DNA from: Lachancea kluyveri NRRL Y-12651
Taxonomy: Eukaryota > Ascomycota > Saccharomycetes > Saccharomycetales > Saccharomycetaceae
NCBI GenBank assembly: GCA_000149225.2
Contig: CM000689.1
Coordinates: 186,001 to 250,000, forward strand
Reading direction: 5' to 3'
Length of the DNA: 64,000 nt
The translations under genes and the position numbers were made by a program. Of this stretch, positions 35,701-43,682 are shown in pieces (position 1 is the first letter of the stretch; each line of letters begins with the position of its first letter). The notes under the pieces were generated by a model. That model was given only the letters and a program-made list of their open reading frames with translations. It did no database searches and was not told the DNA's origin.

Positions 35701-37301
35701 AGCACATGTTCTGCTACGAGGACTCGAGCATCCCGCTGGGCAACGACTTTACAAACTACCAGCGCTACTTTATCCAGCGCTGGATCCCACAGTACCTGGC
35801 ACAGGCGAGAAACGAGCGGGGCACCTGTCCCAGCTACGTTAAGAGGTTCTTGCTGGGCATCCTGCGCTACAACGAGAACTCGGGCAACGCATACGACGAC
35901 ACCCACTACGTTGCAACACTGATAAGGAGTCTGGTCGACGCAGTCCTGCAGGACCGCGAGGACACACACTTCATCCAGGAGGTGTGCGACGAGCTGCAGC
36001 GGTTCGAAAACCTGGACCAGTGGATCCCGTCGTACCAGCTGCTGATCACAAAGACCATCATGCTGCAGAAACTGCGGCTGGCTGTGGAGGGGCTGTACCG
36101 GCTCGACAGCCTGCAGAAGGTGTTGGAGTTCACCGCCAAGGACAGCCTCAACCCGGACATGGAACAGGTTCCTCACATCCGGGAGGGCCTGCAGGACCTG
36201 GCGCTGCTGGCATTCAAGGTCCTGCTCATCTACGGCGGCATCAAGAACAAGGAGGCGCTAAAGTACTACTTTGAAACGATGTGTTTCCACCCGGACCCGT
36301 ACATCAGGGGCAAACTAGCAGACGTGCTGATCGATGCGGTGAACTTTATCGCCGTCAAGGGTCACCTCGACGACTTGGACGACGACCTTGAGAGCATGGT
36401 GCACGCGGTCATGTCTTTGGCCGACAGCAGTGCAGGCGGCTCCAACATCGTGGTGGAAGACTTTGACAGAGAGGGGGGCAACAGGAGGGAGATGCAGCTC
36501 AAGGCGAGTGTCCGGGGCCTGATTGCGCTACTCCGCGAAAAGTTTGCGACATATCTGCCGTTAAAACAGCTGCTGTGGGACACGCTGCATTCGTCGCTGC
36601 TGAGCGTCTACCAAAAAAAGAGGCTGTTTGATCTGGCCAGAGTTGTGTACACCTTGCGGAACTCCTTCCGCGTGAGGCTTCCAATTCCTAGAGACAAAAA
36701 GCTGGTTGCCAAGCGCGTGTCCCGTGGTATGGTGGCGATCAGGAGAGAGGGCATTCTAAAGGTGCACCTAGCGCCCAAGCTAAAGACCGCAGCCACACCG
36801 GGGGATGCTCCGACAAAGATCAGGGTCAAGGTCGGAACAAAGGCCGTTGTGCCAGCTGTGTCTGCAATGGCTCCTACTTCCGCGCCTGCTTCTGCCTCTG
36901 CTCCTGCTTCTGCTCCTGCTTCTATTCCTGCTCCTGTACCTACTCTCAGGACGCCTCTACCTGCTGCAGCAAAACCTTCCTCCAGCAAACTCAAGATCAA
37001 TCTCAACGTGGCAAAAACGTCGGCGCCCGAGTCCGCACCCCCGGCAGGAGGGGCGGCCAGGCAACGCAAAGCTTCTTCCGCCGGCACAGCTACCTCGTCG
37101 CCCTCCAAAAAAGGCAGGGCCTCGAGGGGCTCCGTTTCCAGAGTCGGTGCTCTGCCGCTGAGGTATGTCAGAATTACGCCGTATAAAAGGAAAGTGGACC
37201 TGTCCTCCGTTCCCTTCAACAAGAACGTCAGTATCATCAAGGCTAATACCAGGGCCTTGACTCTCAAGATCAAATTGCCTCCGAAGCCGGAGAAGGAATG
37301 A
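32718..37301 (+). CDS. TAF2: TFIID subunit Taf2
   Basis: The initiator-contacting TFIID subunit with an M1-aminopeptidase fold that has lost catalysis. 1527 residues (S. cerevisiae 1407), from ATG 32718; the frame is open upstream across a CA repeat but lacks an earlier ATG. FKVAHQRVMVDVDLATHTVRGSTEI is the typical Taf2/M1 opening. Where peptidases have HExxH, this protein has ALATQWSGVNV, with no zinc ligands. HEAT-like repeats fill about 900-1330, and the tail is Ala/Pro/Ser- and Lys-rich. Odd features are a 100-residue insert (about 254-354) with a KKRKR start and a long Asp/Glu run, and an Asn-Ala dipeptide repeat (about 810-830). Close to PER1 and the YCR043C-like gene as on S. cerevisiae chromosome III. 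Confidence 0.95.
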   Translation: MAVLKGIPRSTVPAPMLPSQNSFKVAHQRVMVDVDLATHTVRGSTEIILIPLTQQLELVTLDCRNIHVSDVIVQNRRCDNYFHHDPYKLLSEKYLQDNVHDPLLRFNGIEQSHFLRHKFADFSNDPEDASRSQLVIKIPSSVKITLQDTSALNNYTPITPSIRTPAQDMIFTPITIKIDYTLNNPTSGVQFDTALSDMHLWNAYTANGELNCSTSQWLPCVDSLEEKCTWELEISIPKKVKDIGLTRIVGSQQPKKRKRGGGRRGHGGGGSNGEEYGKGEDERGGDHKHGRNKDGEDGDEEKGGGGRNGVDQGGRNDDDDEEDEDEGEDEDEDEDEDEDEEDDEEDEDEDDTPLNRDIVACCSEFSTGKESAHPTDLAKKVVSFQIFNPVAPHHIGWAVGAFQVWSMPSFTPVEEPEEETEDGPVSPEDRDVVPIQVYTLPTHDSDERTLLNSTLVCQKILDFYSKEFGSYPFTSYSLVFLPTLSDSTMDFAGATFCNTRLLYPPEQIEPIFTTTNALAWALATQWSGVNVTPLTLNDSWCCCGMAGYMALQFSKKLMGLNEFKYRLKLASELIVDQDWEKPPLAATFDNASMPVSTTSRDLEFIKLKSPMVLYILDRRMTKTERSFGMSRVLPKIFLQAMSGDLPNNSLSTHHFQHVCERVNRNKLEPFFRQWVHGSGVPIFRITQRFNKKRMVVEMGIRQCQALELGQGRVLGPRGLHSSAMEYLCHEDKQLTQVFTGSMTIRVHEADGTPYEHIVELKDGFTKLDIQYNTKYKRLKRRRKVNKTTRVDGRDQTPGDGEAGAGVEDDDNANANANANANANANAGANAAPSDSNMLPAEDDNEEIVLVNCLGDVLTSGKDCKQWGLTDAVMTSEGDEFQQQNEAFEWIRIDADFEWICKVYINQPDYMFASQLQQDRDVEAQIESIRFFEDVIVSSNVNSQVYSSILTRTVMDERYFYGVRLEAVRALSRFVLKDSEPNQFSGGARHLIKIFQHMFCYEDSSIPLGNDFTNYQRYFIQRWIPQYLAQARNERGTCPSYVKRFLLGILRYNENSGNAYDDTHYVATLIRSLVDAVLQDREDTHFIQEVCDELQRFENLDQWIPSYQLLITKTIMLQKLRLAVEGLYRLDSLQKVLEFTAKDSLNPDMEQVPHIREGLQDLALLAFKVLLIYGGIKNKEALKYYFETMCFHPDPYIRGKLADVLIDAVNFIAVKGHLDDLDDDLESMVHAVMSLADSSAGGSNIVVEDFDREGGNRREMQLKASVRGLIALLREKFATYLPLKQLLWDTLHSSLLSVYQKKRLFDLARVVYTLRNSFRVRLPIPRDKKLVAKRVSRGMVAIRREGILKVHLAPKLKTAATPGDAPTKIRVKVGTKAVVPAVSAMAPTSAPASASAPASAPASIPAPVPTLRTPLPAAAKPSSSKLKINLNVAKTSAPESAPPAGGAARQRKASSAGTATSSPSKKGRASRGSVSRVGALPLRYVRITPYKRKVDLSSVPFNKNVSIIKANTRALTLKIKLPPKPEKE
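33475..33775 (+). repeat. Low-complexity acidic insert in TAF2
   Basis: In-frame GA(A/C/T/G)-rich simple sequence encoding a basic cluster, Gly-rich stretch and about 45 mostly Asp/Glu residues. Flanked on both sides by conserved Taf2 sequence. Confidence 0.85.
35146..35208 (+). repeat. (AACGCC)n minisatellite in TAF2
   Basis: Six-base units encode an Asn-Ala dipeptide repeat of about ten units in a linker of the protein. In frame and probably length-variable. Confidence 0.88.
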
Positions 37302-37720
37302 AAAACCAACAAGTAGCATACATATACCAGCTAGACATTAGTGATTAGGACATTTGATTTACAATTTATGTATTCTTCTTTGTTTTTTTTTTATTTTTTT
37401 TTTTTTTTGGAAAAAGAAAAACTTCTTTTCTTCCACATATACTTCTACTTTTTCCCATTTGTCTGTCTCTCCTCACCCCTGCCTAGCTAGCACCCGCAGG
37501 TCTCGCTCTGCCTTCAGTCTTGCCACTGTCGTCGTATTCGGTACGTTGCTCGTATGCCGTTGTACGTGGATCGATGTTTTTCCGGCCAAACCAATTTTGT
37601 CCTTCATCGATTCGGAGCGCTGGGTGGTGGGATCAAACTTGGTAGCTAACTACGTGTGCGGCAAGTGTACAGCAAGCGTGCGAACCTACCACTGGCCTGT
37701 CAAACCCACAATAGACCACT
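37302..37720. other. Intergenic region TAF2 / SLP1
   Basis: About 420 bp. Poly-T runs at 37383-37408, pyrimidine-rich region after it. No gene seen. Confidence 0.6.
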
Positions 37721-40042
37721 ATGAGACTTGGCTTGGCAATTTCCATTGCCAGTTCTGCTCTGTTCCTGGCGGCCGCTGCCCACGAGGATCATGCCGCACA
37801 TCTCGCTGATGTGACCGGCCAAGGAAAAGAATGCACAGCAAACTGCTCCATCGAGAGCGCCAGCCATGACAAGAGCAGTGGCACGGGTTCTTTTCAAAAC
37901 ATACCGTCCATGGATCCCTCCATTGCGACACTAGTTGCGTCGCCCACTGCTGGAGAACCGAATGCCCTACTAAGCAAGAATGTCTCAGCCAAAATGGGCT
38001 CCAGTGCGCCACACGATTACGCCCAGGCTTCTGAGCATAGAAGTGGGTTCACAACTACCACAGCTGTGGTCAGAGTGCCATTCACACCATCGGCGCCCTC
38101 AGATGAGCCTGGTGATGACGACCGTGCCGGGGGTGACGACGGGGACGCGGGAGATCGCAGCAGCTCGAAGGGCAACAGCGAGGGGGACACCACTTTCTTG
38201 TCGTTTGACGAGTGGAAAAAGGCCAAACTGAGCGAAAGAGCTGCCAGCATTGAAAGAGCCCGCAAGCACGAAAAGACGGACACGTCGTATTATCGGGTGG
38301 ACAGCATCGGCGACGACATGGAGATCGACCTGGACCTGTTCACCTCTTCGCAGGGCGCGACGGGCATGGACGAGGATGAGCCTGAGGGCAAGCTATACAA
38401 GGACAAGTTTAACTATGCGTCGCTGGACTGTGCAGCCACCATTGTCAAGACCAACTCGGAGGCTTCCGGCGCCGCGTCGATTCTGCACGAAAACAAGGAC
38501 AAGTACCTGTTGAACCCCTGCTCGGTGCCCAACAAGTTTGTGATCATCGAGCTGTGTGAGGACATCCTGATCGAGGAGGTTGCCATGGCCAACTACGAGT
38601 TTTTCTCGTCAACGTTCCGCAAAGTGAGGTTCTCAGCGTCTGACCGGTTTCCAGTGCCGAAGAACGGCTGGAAGGTGCTGGGAGAGTTCGAGGCGGAAAA
38701 GACCCGCAACCTGCAGAAGTTTACGATCCCGAACCCGCTGATCTGGGCGCGCTACCTGCGGGTGGAGATTCTGTCCCACTACGACAACGAGTTCTACTGC
38801 CCGATCTCGGTTGTCAGAGCACACGGCAAAACGATGATGGAGGAGTTCAAGATGGGCCAGGCGGACCTGGCCAAGAGCGAGGAGATGCACGGGATCATCG
38901 AGGATGCCGAGGTGCCTGCAGGCCCGTCTGCAGACGTGGAGCAGCGTCTGGAAGAATACATGTCCTCGCTGGAGCAGGCTGGCAACAGCGACGGTGCAGA
39001 CAGGTGCAGCAGGCCGACGTCGCTTGTCACCAACAACATGAGCATGCTCGCGGAGCAGGATGATGGCCTGCCGCAGTGCCGCGCAGCACTGCCCTACTTG
39101 AAGTTTGAGGAGTTTCTGAGGGAACTGGACGGGTCGCCCGCAGCTGCGCGGCTGAACAGGACCCTGAACGTGGCGGCAAGCTCGCCCTCGCCGTCGTCTT
39201 CATCGTCTACCGAGGAGTCGATTTTCAAAAACATTGTAAAAAGGCTTTCGCTGCTGGAAAGCAACGCCACGCTGTCCGTGCTGTACATCGAAGAGCAAAG
39301 CAAGCTGCTTTCAAAGTCCTTTTCAAATTTGGAAAAGAACCACGCAAAACGGCTAGACACGCTGGTGCAGGCGTTCAACCAGACCATTGTGTCGAACCTG
39401 GAGGTGCTGAACAACTTTGCGTCACAGATGAGGGAGTCCTCGCTCAAGCTGCTGGAGGAGCAGCGGCTGGCGAACGACGACTTTACGTCGCGCACTCTAC
39501 TACGGCTAGAATCCGTCGAGAAAGACACCCGGTTCCAAAAGCGGCTCACGTACATTGCGCTTTTTGCGCTGGTTGCCTTGCTTTTGTATGTGCTGCTGAC
39601 GAGAGAGGCATACATAGACGAGGAAATGGAGGACGATGGCTGGTATTTAGACTCGCCGCCGTTGAAAAAAGCCAAGGACAAGCTTCTGCGGAAGGCGTCG
39701 GGAAAGCTGTCACTGCACAAGCCGTTGGTCTTTCGGGCCACTGCGAATACACACAGCCGGGGCGGGAGATCTGTTTCGTCCTTGTCCTCGTCCTCTACGG
39801 GCTCTGCGACGTCTTCCGACAACGACGACAACGTTTTACTTTCCAGGGAGGAGCGTGTGAGGAACTACGGTTTGGCCTATGGTGCTGGTAGCAGCGGGGA
39901 TGGTAGCGGTGGTAGCGGTGGTAGTGGTGGCGGTAACAGCGACAGTAATATCGAGGACGACGTTGATATTGACGAGCTCATGAGTGACCAAAATTCGTCA
40001 ACCTCGCTGTCGAGATCATCTTCGCAGAAGTCCGGACACTGA
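37721..40042 (+). CDS. SLP1: SUN-domain ER membrane protein Slp1
   Basis: 773 residues (S. cerevisiae Slp1 about 590). A signal peptide (MRLGLAISIASSALFLAAAA) is followed by a disordered acidic luminal stretch, a SUN-like domain at about 225-375 (YASLDCAATIVKTN, KYLLNPCSVPNKFVIIELCEDILIEEV, FYCPISVVRAHGKTMMEEF), a coiled-coil region near 480-600 and one membrane span near 607-626. Slp1 works with Emp65 in the ER to guard soluble proteins from degradation. The cytosolic tail here is long, Ser-rich, with a Gly-Ser repeat near 725-740 and an acidic end. It is distinct from the nuclear-envelope SUN protein Mps3. Confidence 0.9.
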   Translation: MRLGLAISIASSALFLAAAAHEDHAAHLADVTGQGKECTANCSIESASHDKSSGTGSFQNIPSMDPSIATLVASPTAGEPNALLSKNVSAKMGSSAPHDYAQASEHRSGFTTTTAVVRVPFTPSAPSDEPGDDDRAGGDDGDAGDRSSSKGNSEGDTTFLSFDEWKKAKLSERAASIERARKHEKTDTSYYRVDSIGDDMEIDLDLFTSSQGATGMDEDEPEGKLYKDKFNYASLDCAATIVKTNSEASGAASILHENKDKYLLNPCSVPNKFVIIELCEDILIEEVAMANYEFFSSTFRKVRFSASDRFPVPKNGWKVLGEFEAEKTRNLQKFTIPNPLIWARYLRVEILSHYDNEFYCPISVVRAHGKTMMEEFKMGQADLAKSEEMHGIIEDAEVPAGPSADVEQRLEEYMSSLEQAGNSDGADRCSRPTSLVTNNMSMLAEQDDGLPQCRAALPYLKFEEFLRELDGSPAAARLNRTLNVAASSPSPSSSSSTEESIFKNIVKRLSLLESNATLSVLYIEEQSKLLSKSFSNLEKNHAKRLDTLVQAFNQTIVSNLEVLNNFASQMRESSLKLLEEQRLANDDFTSRTLLRLESVEKDTRFQKRLTYIALFALVALLLYVLLTREAYIDEEMEDDGWYLDSPPLKKAKDKLLRKASGKLSLHKPLVFRATANTHSRGGRSVSSLSSSSTGSATSSDNDDNVLLSREERVRNYGLAYGAGSSGDGSGGSGGSGGGNSDSNIEDDVDIDELMSDQNSSTSLSRSSSQKSGH

Positions 40043-40823
40043 TCCGGGGTGGAAGAAGCTGTTAATCGCTAATCCGACTTCGAAACACGATTGGGTTGCA
40101 CAAGGGTATTGGATATAGATCTTGCTGTTTTTTTGTTTTGTTTTTTTTTGTTTTTTTATTGTTTAATGTTGCTGCGTGTTTAACAACGGCAGTGAACAAT
40201 CGTGTAATGTATTTTGATTCGTAAGATGCCTTTTCCTTTTTTTTCTTTTTCACCTTTTTATTTTTTTATTTTTTCATTGTTCTTTCTACTTCGGTTTTGT
40301 AAATTCATACCAAAGAATAAACAAAAAAAAAAAAACTTGAAAATGAGTCCCTGACATTAAAAGGGCGGGGACGAGGCAAGCTCCCTGAGCTAGTTATTTT
40401 CAACCCTCCTTCTCTGCAACTTTTGGAACAGTCCAGATACACAGACAAGAAAAGTAGGAAGAACTAAAAACAATAGAGAAAAGAAATAAAAATGTACAAA
40501 AGTTGATGAGATATTTATAGATCATAGTCAAAGACCGTATGCATAGGTTCATTAATGGGGAAAACGAAAGATAACAAACATGTAGGATATCAGCAGTGAA
40601 GAATCCAAAGTGTATAATGGATAAAGAGTGGTAACAAGGGGGAGGAAATAAATGAGGATCGAAGTAAGAACGAATTAAAGAAGAAAAGAAAAAAAAAAAA
40701 AAAAAAAAAAAGAAAACGAGAAAGCCAAAGGAGAGGAAAAGAAGGAGCCTGTGCGTGTGCGTGTGCGTGTGCGTGTGCGCGAGAGGGACACTGGACAAGC
40801 ACAGGTAATCAGCAGCGCATCCT
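40043..40823. other. Convergent 3' region SLP1 / cyclin gene
   Basis: 780 bp with poly-T and poly-A runs (A-run about 40688-40711) and a (GTGTGC)n tract at 40751-40781. AT-rich, no gene. Confidence 0.65.
40688..40711. repeat. Poly(A) run, about 23 nt
   Basis: Long A run in the convergent 3' gap, followed 40 bp later by a (GTGTGC)n tract. Confidence 0.85.
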
Positions 40824-42353
40824 TTAGCCGTAAATGTCGCTGTCCGTGCTATTGAGCCTCGAAATCACCCTTTGCTGCTGAAGATAGGTTTGAGGCGTGC
40901 TTCTGAATGGAACAGGTTTGCCATGTTGTGTCGCCAGCGGAGAGCTAGCGCTAGACACAGAGGACAGAGAGCGGCTGCTGCTAAACACAGAACCAGAGCC
41001 CATAGAACCAGGGGTGGCTGGCGAGCAGCAGCCCGGGTCGCTGGCCTGTTGAGACAGACGGAATGGAATGGCGCCGGAAGTGGGCAACGGAAAGCCATTG
41101 GAAGCAGGTGTTGGTAGCCCGCCGGTCCCGTAGACAGCAGTAGCCTGTGGATAGGCGGCTGTGGGACGGCTTGACTGTTTGCATGCCATATACTGGCAGC
41201 TTTCTCCTCCAAAGTAGGAGGTGCTTTTTAGAACGCTGAGACCGAGAAAGTGGTCTGCCAAGGGGAGGGCCTGTTCCGGAACGAGTGCACGCATTTGGAT
41301 ATACAGCTCCATGTTTCTGGCAGAAAACACCTCGATCACCCGCTCGACCGGGTACAGTTTGTACTTGTTTCTCAAAGCCTGCGGCAAACCCTTACCAAGC
41401 ACCTTCGGCTTGTAAATGTCGTTCAAGTACAATAGAGAACATCTCCTAATGTCCTCAGCACTAGAATCGGTAAGCTGCAAAAAGGGCTGGCTGTGCGGCT
41501 GGCTGGCAGCTGGTGCGGGGCCCGTCCCGTTGAAAAAGAACTCGACGCCGTCAAAGTCTTCAAAGTCCATGTCGTCCTCGGTCAGGTTTTCGTGGTCGAG
41601 CAGTCTCTTGGAGATAAAGTCGGGAAAGCGGGTGTCGCCTAGCATGTGCGATGCCAGCAGCATACCAGAAATGGCCTTTGTGGAGGCGCTGAAGTGCATG
41701 TAGTCCCGCTCATACATAGAGAGCTCGCACAGAAAGGAGGCCACCTTAGCGACGGATTGGTGGAGGGCGTCCTTGTCGTGGGGCAGCTGGAAAGCATCGC
41801 ACGATAGACACAGTTGCAGGCAGTCTTCTACAGACACCGTGGAGCCTACGTTCCACTGCAGTGTGTCTAGGATGTGCTTTTCCATCTGCAGGAACATGTG
41901 GGGCTCATAGATGTCGCGACACATTGCGACGAGCTCGTGCAGGACAGGGGTCCTGGACTTTTTGTCCTGGTACTTGGCGGCGATCCACAGAGACGTGGTG
42001 ACGACCAATTGGTAGTGTCTTCTGTAGACAACCCTGCAAGAGCAGTACCTATCAGCAATGGAGCACGCCAGGAAGAGGGTTTCCTGTTTCAGGCGGAAGC
42101 AGCCATGCAGTTCCACCAGAAAGTCGATGAGAAATGGCCTCATGAACCACTCGAGTTCTGGCTGGTTGTCGATCATGGCGGGGTCTGGGCAATTTTTGGT
42201 TTCGAGAAAGGCGAGATGTTCAAAGATGTCACTGTAGTAATCCTGGATCGAGACTTGGCAAGCTCTATTTTCCAATTGAGCCAGCATTGGATGAGGGTCT
42301 TGTCTTTTCAAAGCAGGGTATCTCGGAGGGCCTAGTGGTATAAACTTGGACAT
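40824..42353 (-). CDS. G1 cyclin, CLN3-like
   Basis: 509 residues (S. cerevisiae Cln3 has 580), from the first ATG (42351-42353); the open frame upstream is only the CA-repeat leader. The cyclin box lies near 50-190: MRPFLIDFLVELHGCFRL, TLFLACSIADRYCSCRVV, YQLVVTTSLWIAAKYQDKK and MEKHILDTLQWNV. A second helical part (VASFLCELSMYERDYMHFS) follows, as in Cln3/Puc1-type cyclins. The C-terminal 150 residues are Ser/Pro/Gln-rich, probably disordered and turnover-prone. Such cyclins activate Cdc28/CDK1 at Start. The upstream gap carries MCB and SCB elements. CLN1/2-type or Ccn1-type ancestry is possible. Confidence 0.85.
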   Translation of the reverse strand: MSKFIPLGPPRYPALKRQDPHPMLAQLENRACQVSIQDYYSDIFEHLAFLETKNCPDPAMIDNQPELEWFMRPFLIDFLVELHGCFRLKQETLFLACSIADRYCSCRVVYRRHYQLVVTTSLWIAAKYQDKKSRTPVLHELVAMCRDIYEPHMFLQMEKHILDTLQWNVGSTVSVEDCLQLCLSCDAFQLPHDKDALHQSVAKVASFLCELSMYERDYMHFSASTKAISGMLLASHMLGDTRFPDFISKRLLDHENLTEDDMDFEDFDGVEFFFNGTGPAPAASQPHSQPFLQLTDSSAEDIRRCSLLYLNDIYKPKVLGKGLPQALRNKYKLYPVERVIEVFSARNMELYIQMRALVPEQALPLADHFLGLSVLKSTSYFGGESCQYMACKQSSRPTAAYPQATAVYGTGGLPTPASNGFPLPTSGAIPFRLSQQASDPGCCSPATPGSMGSGSVFSSSRSLSSVSSASSPLATQHGKPVPFRSTPQTYLQQQRVISRLNSTDSDIYG

Positions 42354-42358
42354 GTGTT

Positions 42359-42381
42359 TGTGTGTGTGTGTGTGTGTGTGT
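42359..42381 (-). repeat. (CA)n run in the leader of the cyclin gene
   Basis: (TG)n on the plus strand, so a CA run beginning 6 bp upstream of the cyclin ATG on its own strand, as in MET2. Confidence 0.85.
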
Positions 42382-42635
42382 AGAGCAGCAGTACCAGGTG
42401 TGAGAAATAATAGCAAAAAGATAGGCAAGTTGGACCCTGGTTAAAGTCGCTTGAATGATGGCAAAAGGAAGGATGTACTTTAAAGTAATTGAAGCTGTGT
42501 GTCAAGGCAGCAGAGGCGAGTGCTAAGATTCTTGAAAGAAGAATGTGTCTTTTTAAGTACTAGCAGCAGTGGAAAAAAATATCCCTATTCGCTGTTCGAG
42601 TGCCAAATGAGGCTCGACTACCAAAAAATCTCCCC

Positions 42636-42643
42636 AACGCGTT
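42636..42643. promoter_or_regulatory. MCB element (AACGCGTT) upstream of the cyclin gene
   Basis: Perfect ACGCGT core, the Mbp1/Swi6 site, about 285 bp before the cyclin ATG. Confidence 0.6.
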
Positions 42644-42846
42644 ATACCGTATTCACGATACAACGAGGCGGCCTTGGGCAGCTACAGTACCTCCCCCTGA
42701 GTTGCCAACCCCAACGGGACATTCGACACTTGGAGCTTCTTAACTGAATGCGGTAAAGAGACTACCTTGCAGTCACTGAGAGTGACGGCACCAGGCGAGT
42801 CACCAAAGTGCACACTTCTAATGAGGAAACCAAAAAGCCTGGTTTT

Positions 42847-42884
42847 ACGCGACTGAAAAAAAAAAAACGCGTTCTCTTTTCGTG
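42847..42884 (-). promoter_or_regulatory. MCB/SCB cluster upstream of the cyclin gene
   Basis: Within 38 bp: ACGCGA (42847-42852), ACGCGT (42867-42872) and TTTCGTG (42878-42884), which is CACGAAA on the minus strand, a full Swi4/Swi6 (SCB) site. About 500 bp before the cyclin ATG. G1 cyclins are classic SBF/MBF targets. Confidence 0.6.
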
Positions 42885-43126
42885 TCACTATCAAAGCACC
42901 CAGTCACCGCACCACGAATGTACGTCGGCCTTATTAACTCCGTGCTGCTGTTTTACGTGAAAAGTGTGCAGGTTGGACAAATCTCCATTGGTTTCCATTT
43001 GAGACTGGACCTAAAAGAAGCGAAGGAAAGAGAAAAGGAATTACGAGGTGCTTGCGATGCATGTGTGGGGTCTTGCATACAAAGGAGTAGAAGTCATGAT
43101 CTGGTATGAAGACCTCAAGTGATCTG

Positions 43127-43154
43127 TGATTTGCGGTTTGCGATTTGCAATTTG
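43127..43154. repeat. Four tandem 7-bp units
   Basis: Units GATTTGC, GGTTTGC, GATTTGC and AATTTGC follow one another without gaps in non-coding sequence. Confidence 0.85.
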
Positions 43155-43439
43155 CTATTCTCTGTCAGGTGGTTTTGAGATTGTACAAAGTGGAATATGG
43201 TCCCAGCTACGTAAAAGTACATGTCGAGCCATATAGGTCAGCGGTCGAGGAGTGGCGGCATATATGTTTGGTCTGTGCAGATCAAGCGGGAAGTTTCTGC
43301 GACGTGGGGTGGGTGGACCACCTCTTTCAATCCTGATTCCACCTGCCTTGTGATTTGGGAGGAAATCTTGGCCAGCACGAGATATGTAAGACCTGCAAAA
43401 ACTACAAGGTTCTGGCTGCCCAGGTATGATCCCTACCAG

Positions 43440-43466
43440 TTTCATAAGTTTCATAAGTTTCATAAA
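43440..43466. repeat. Three tandem 9-bp units
   Basis: TTTCATAAG, TTTCATAAG and TTTCATAAA head to tail, about 220 bp past the 3' end of the Ser-rich gene. Confidence 0.85.
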
Positions 43467-43620
43467 AGTTGCTGTTTTTTTACCAATGCTAAATGCGTAC
43501 GCTCCTCATGCTCACAAGCCGAGAAAGAGAGAAAGAAAAAAAAAACTAAAAAAAATAAAAATAATAGTCCTTAAACCATAAAACCATAGATAATATCTCA
43601 CTATACGTTTTTGCTTCACA

Positions 43621-43657
43621 CCTCCTCCTCCTCCTCTCTCTCTCTCTCTCTCTCTGA
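43621..43657. repeat. (TCC)n(TC)n tract
   Basis: Pure pyrimidine microsatellite about 25 bp beyond the stop codon of the Ser-rich gene. Confidence 0.85.
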
Positions 43658-43682
43658 TCCCACCTGGAAATTGACGAGTCCT

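Larger units (their letters stand above)
42354..43682. other. Long upstream region of the cyclin gene
   Basis: 1.33 kb between two minus-strand genes, with MCB/SCB elements on the cyclin side and small tandem repeats further out: 4 x 7 bp at 43127-43154, 3 x 9 bp at 43440-43466 and (TCC)n(TC)n at 43621-43657. No gene seen. Confidence 0.7.
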
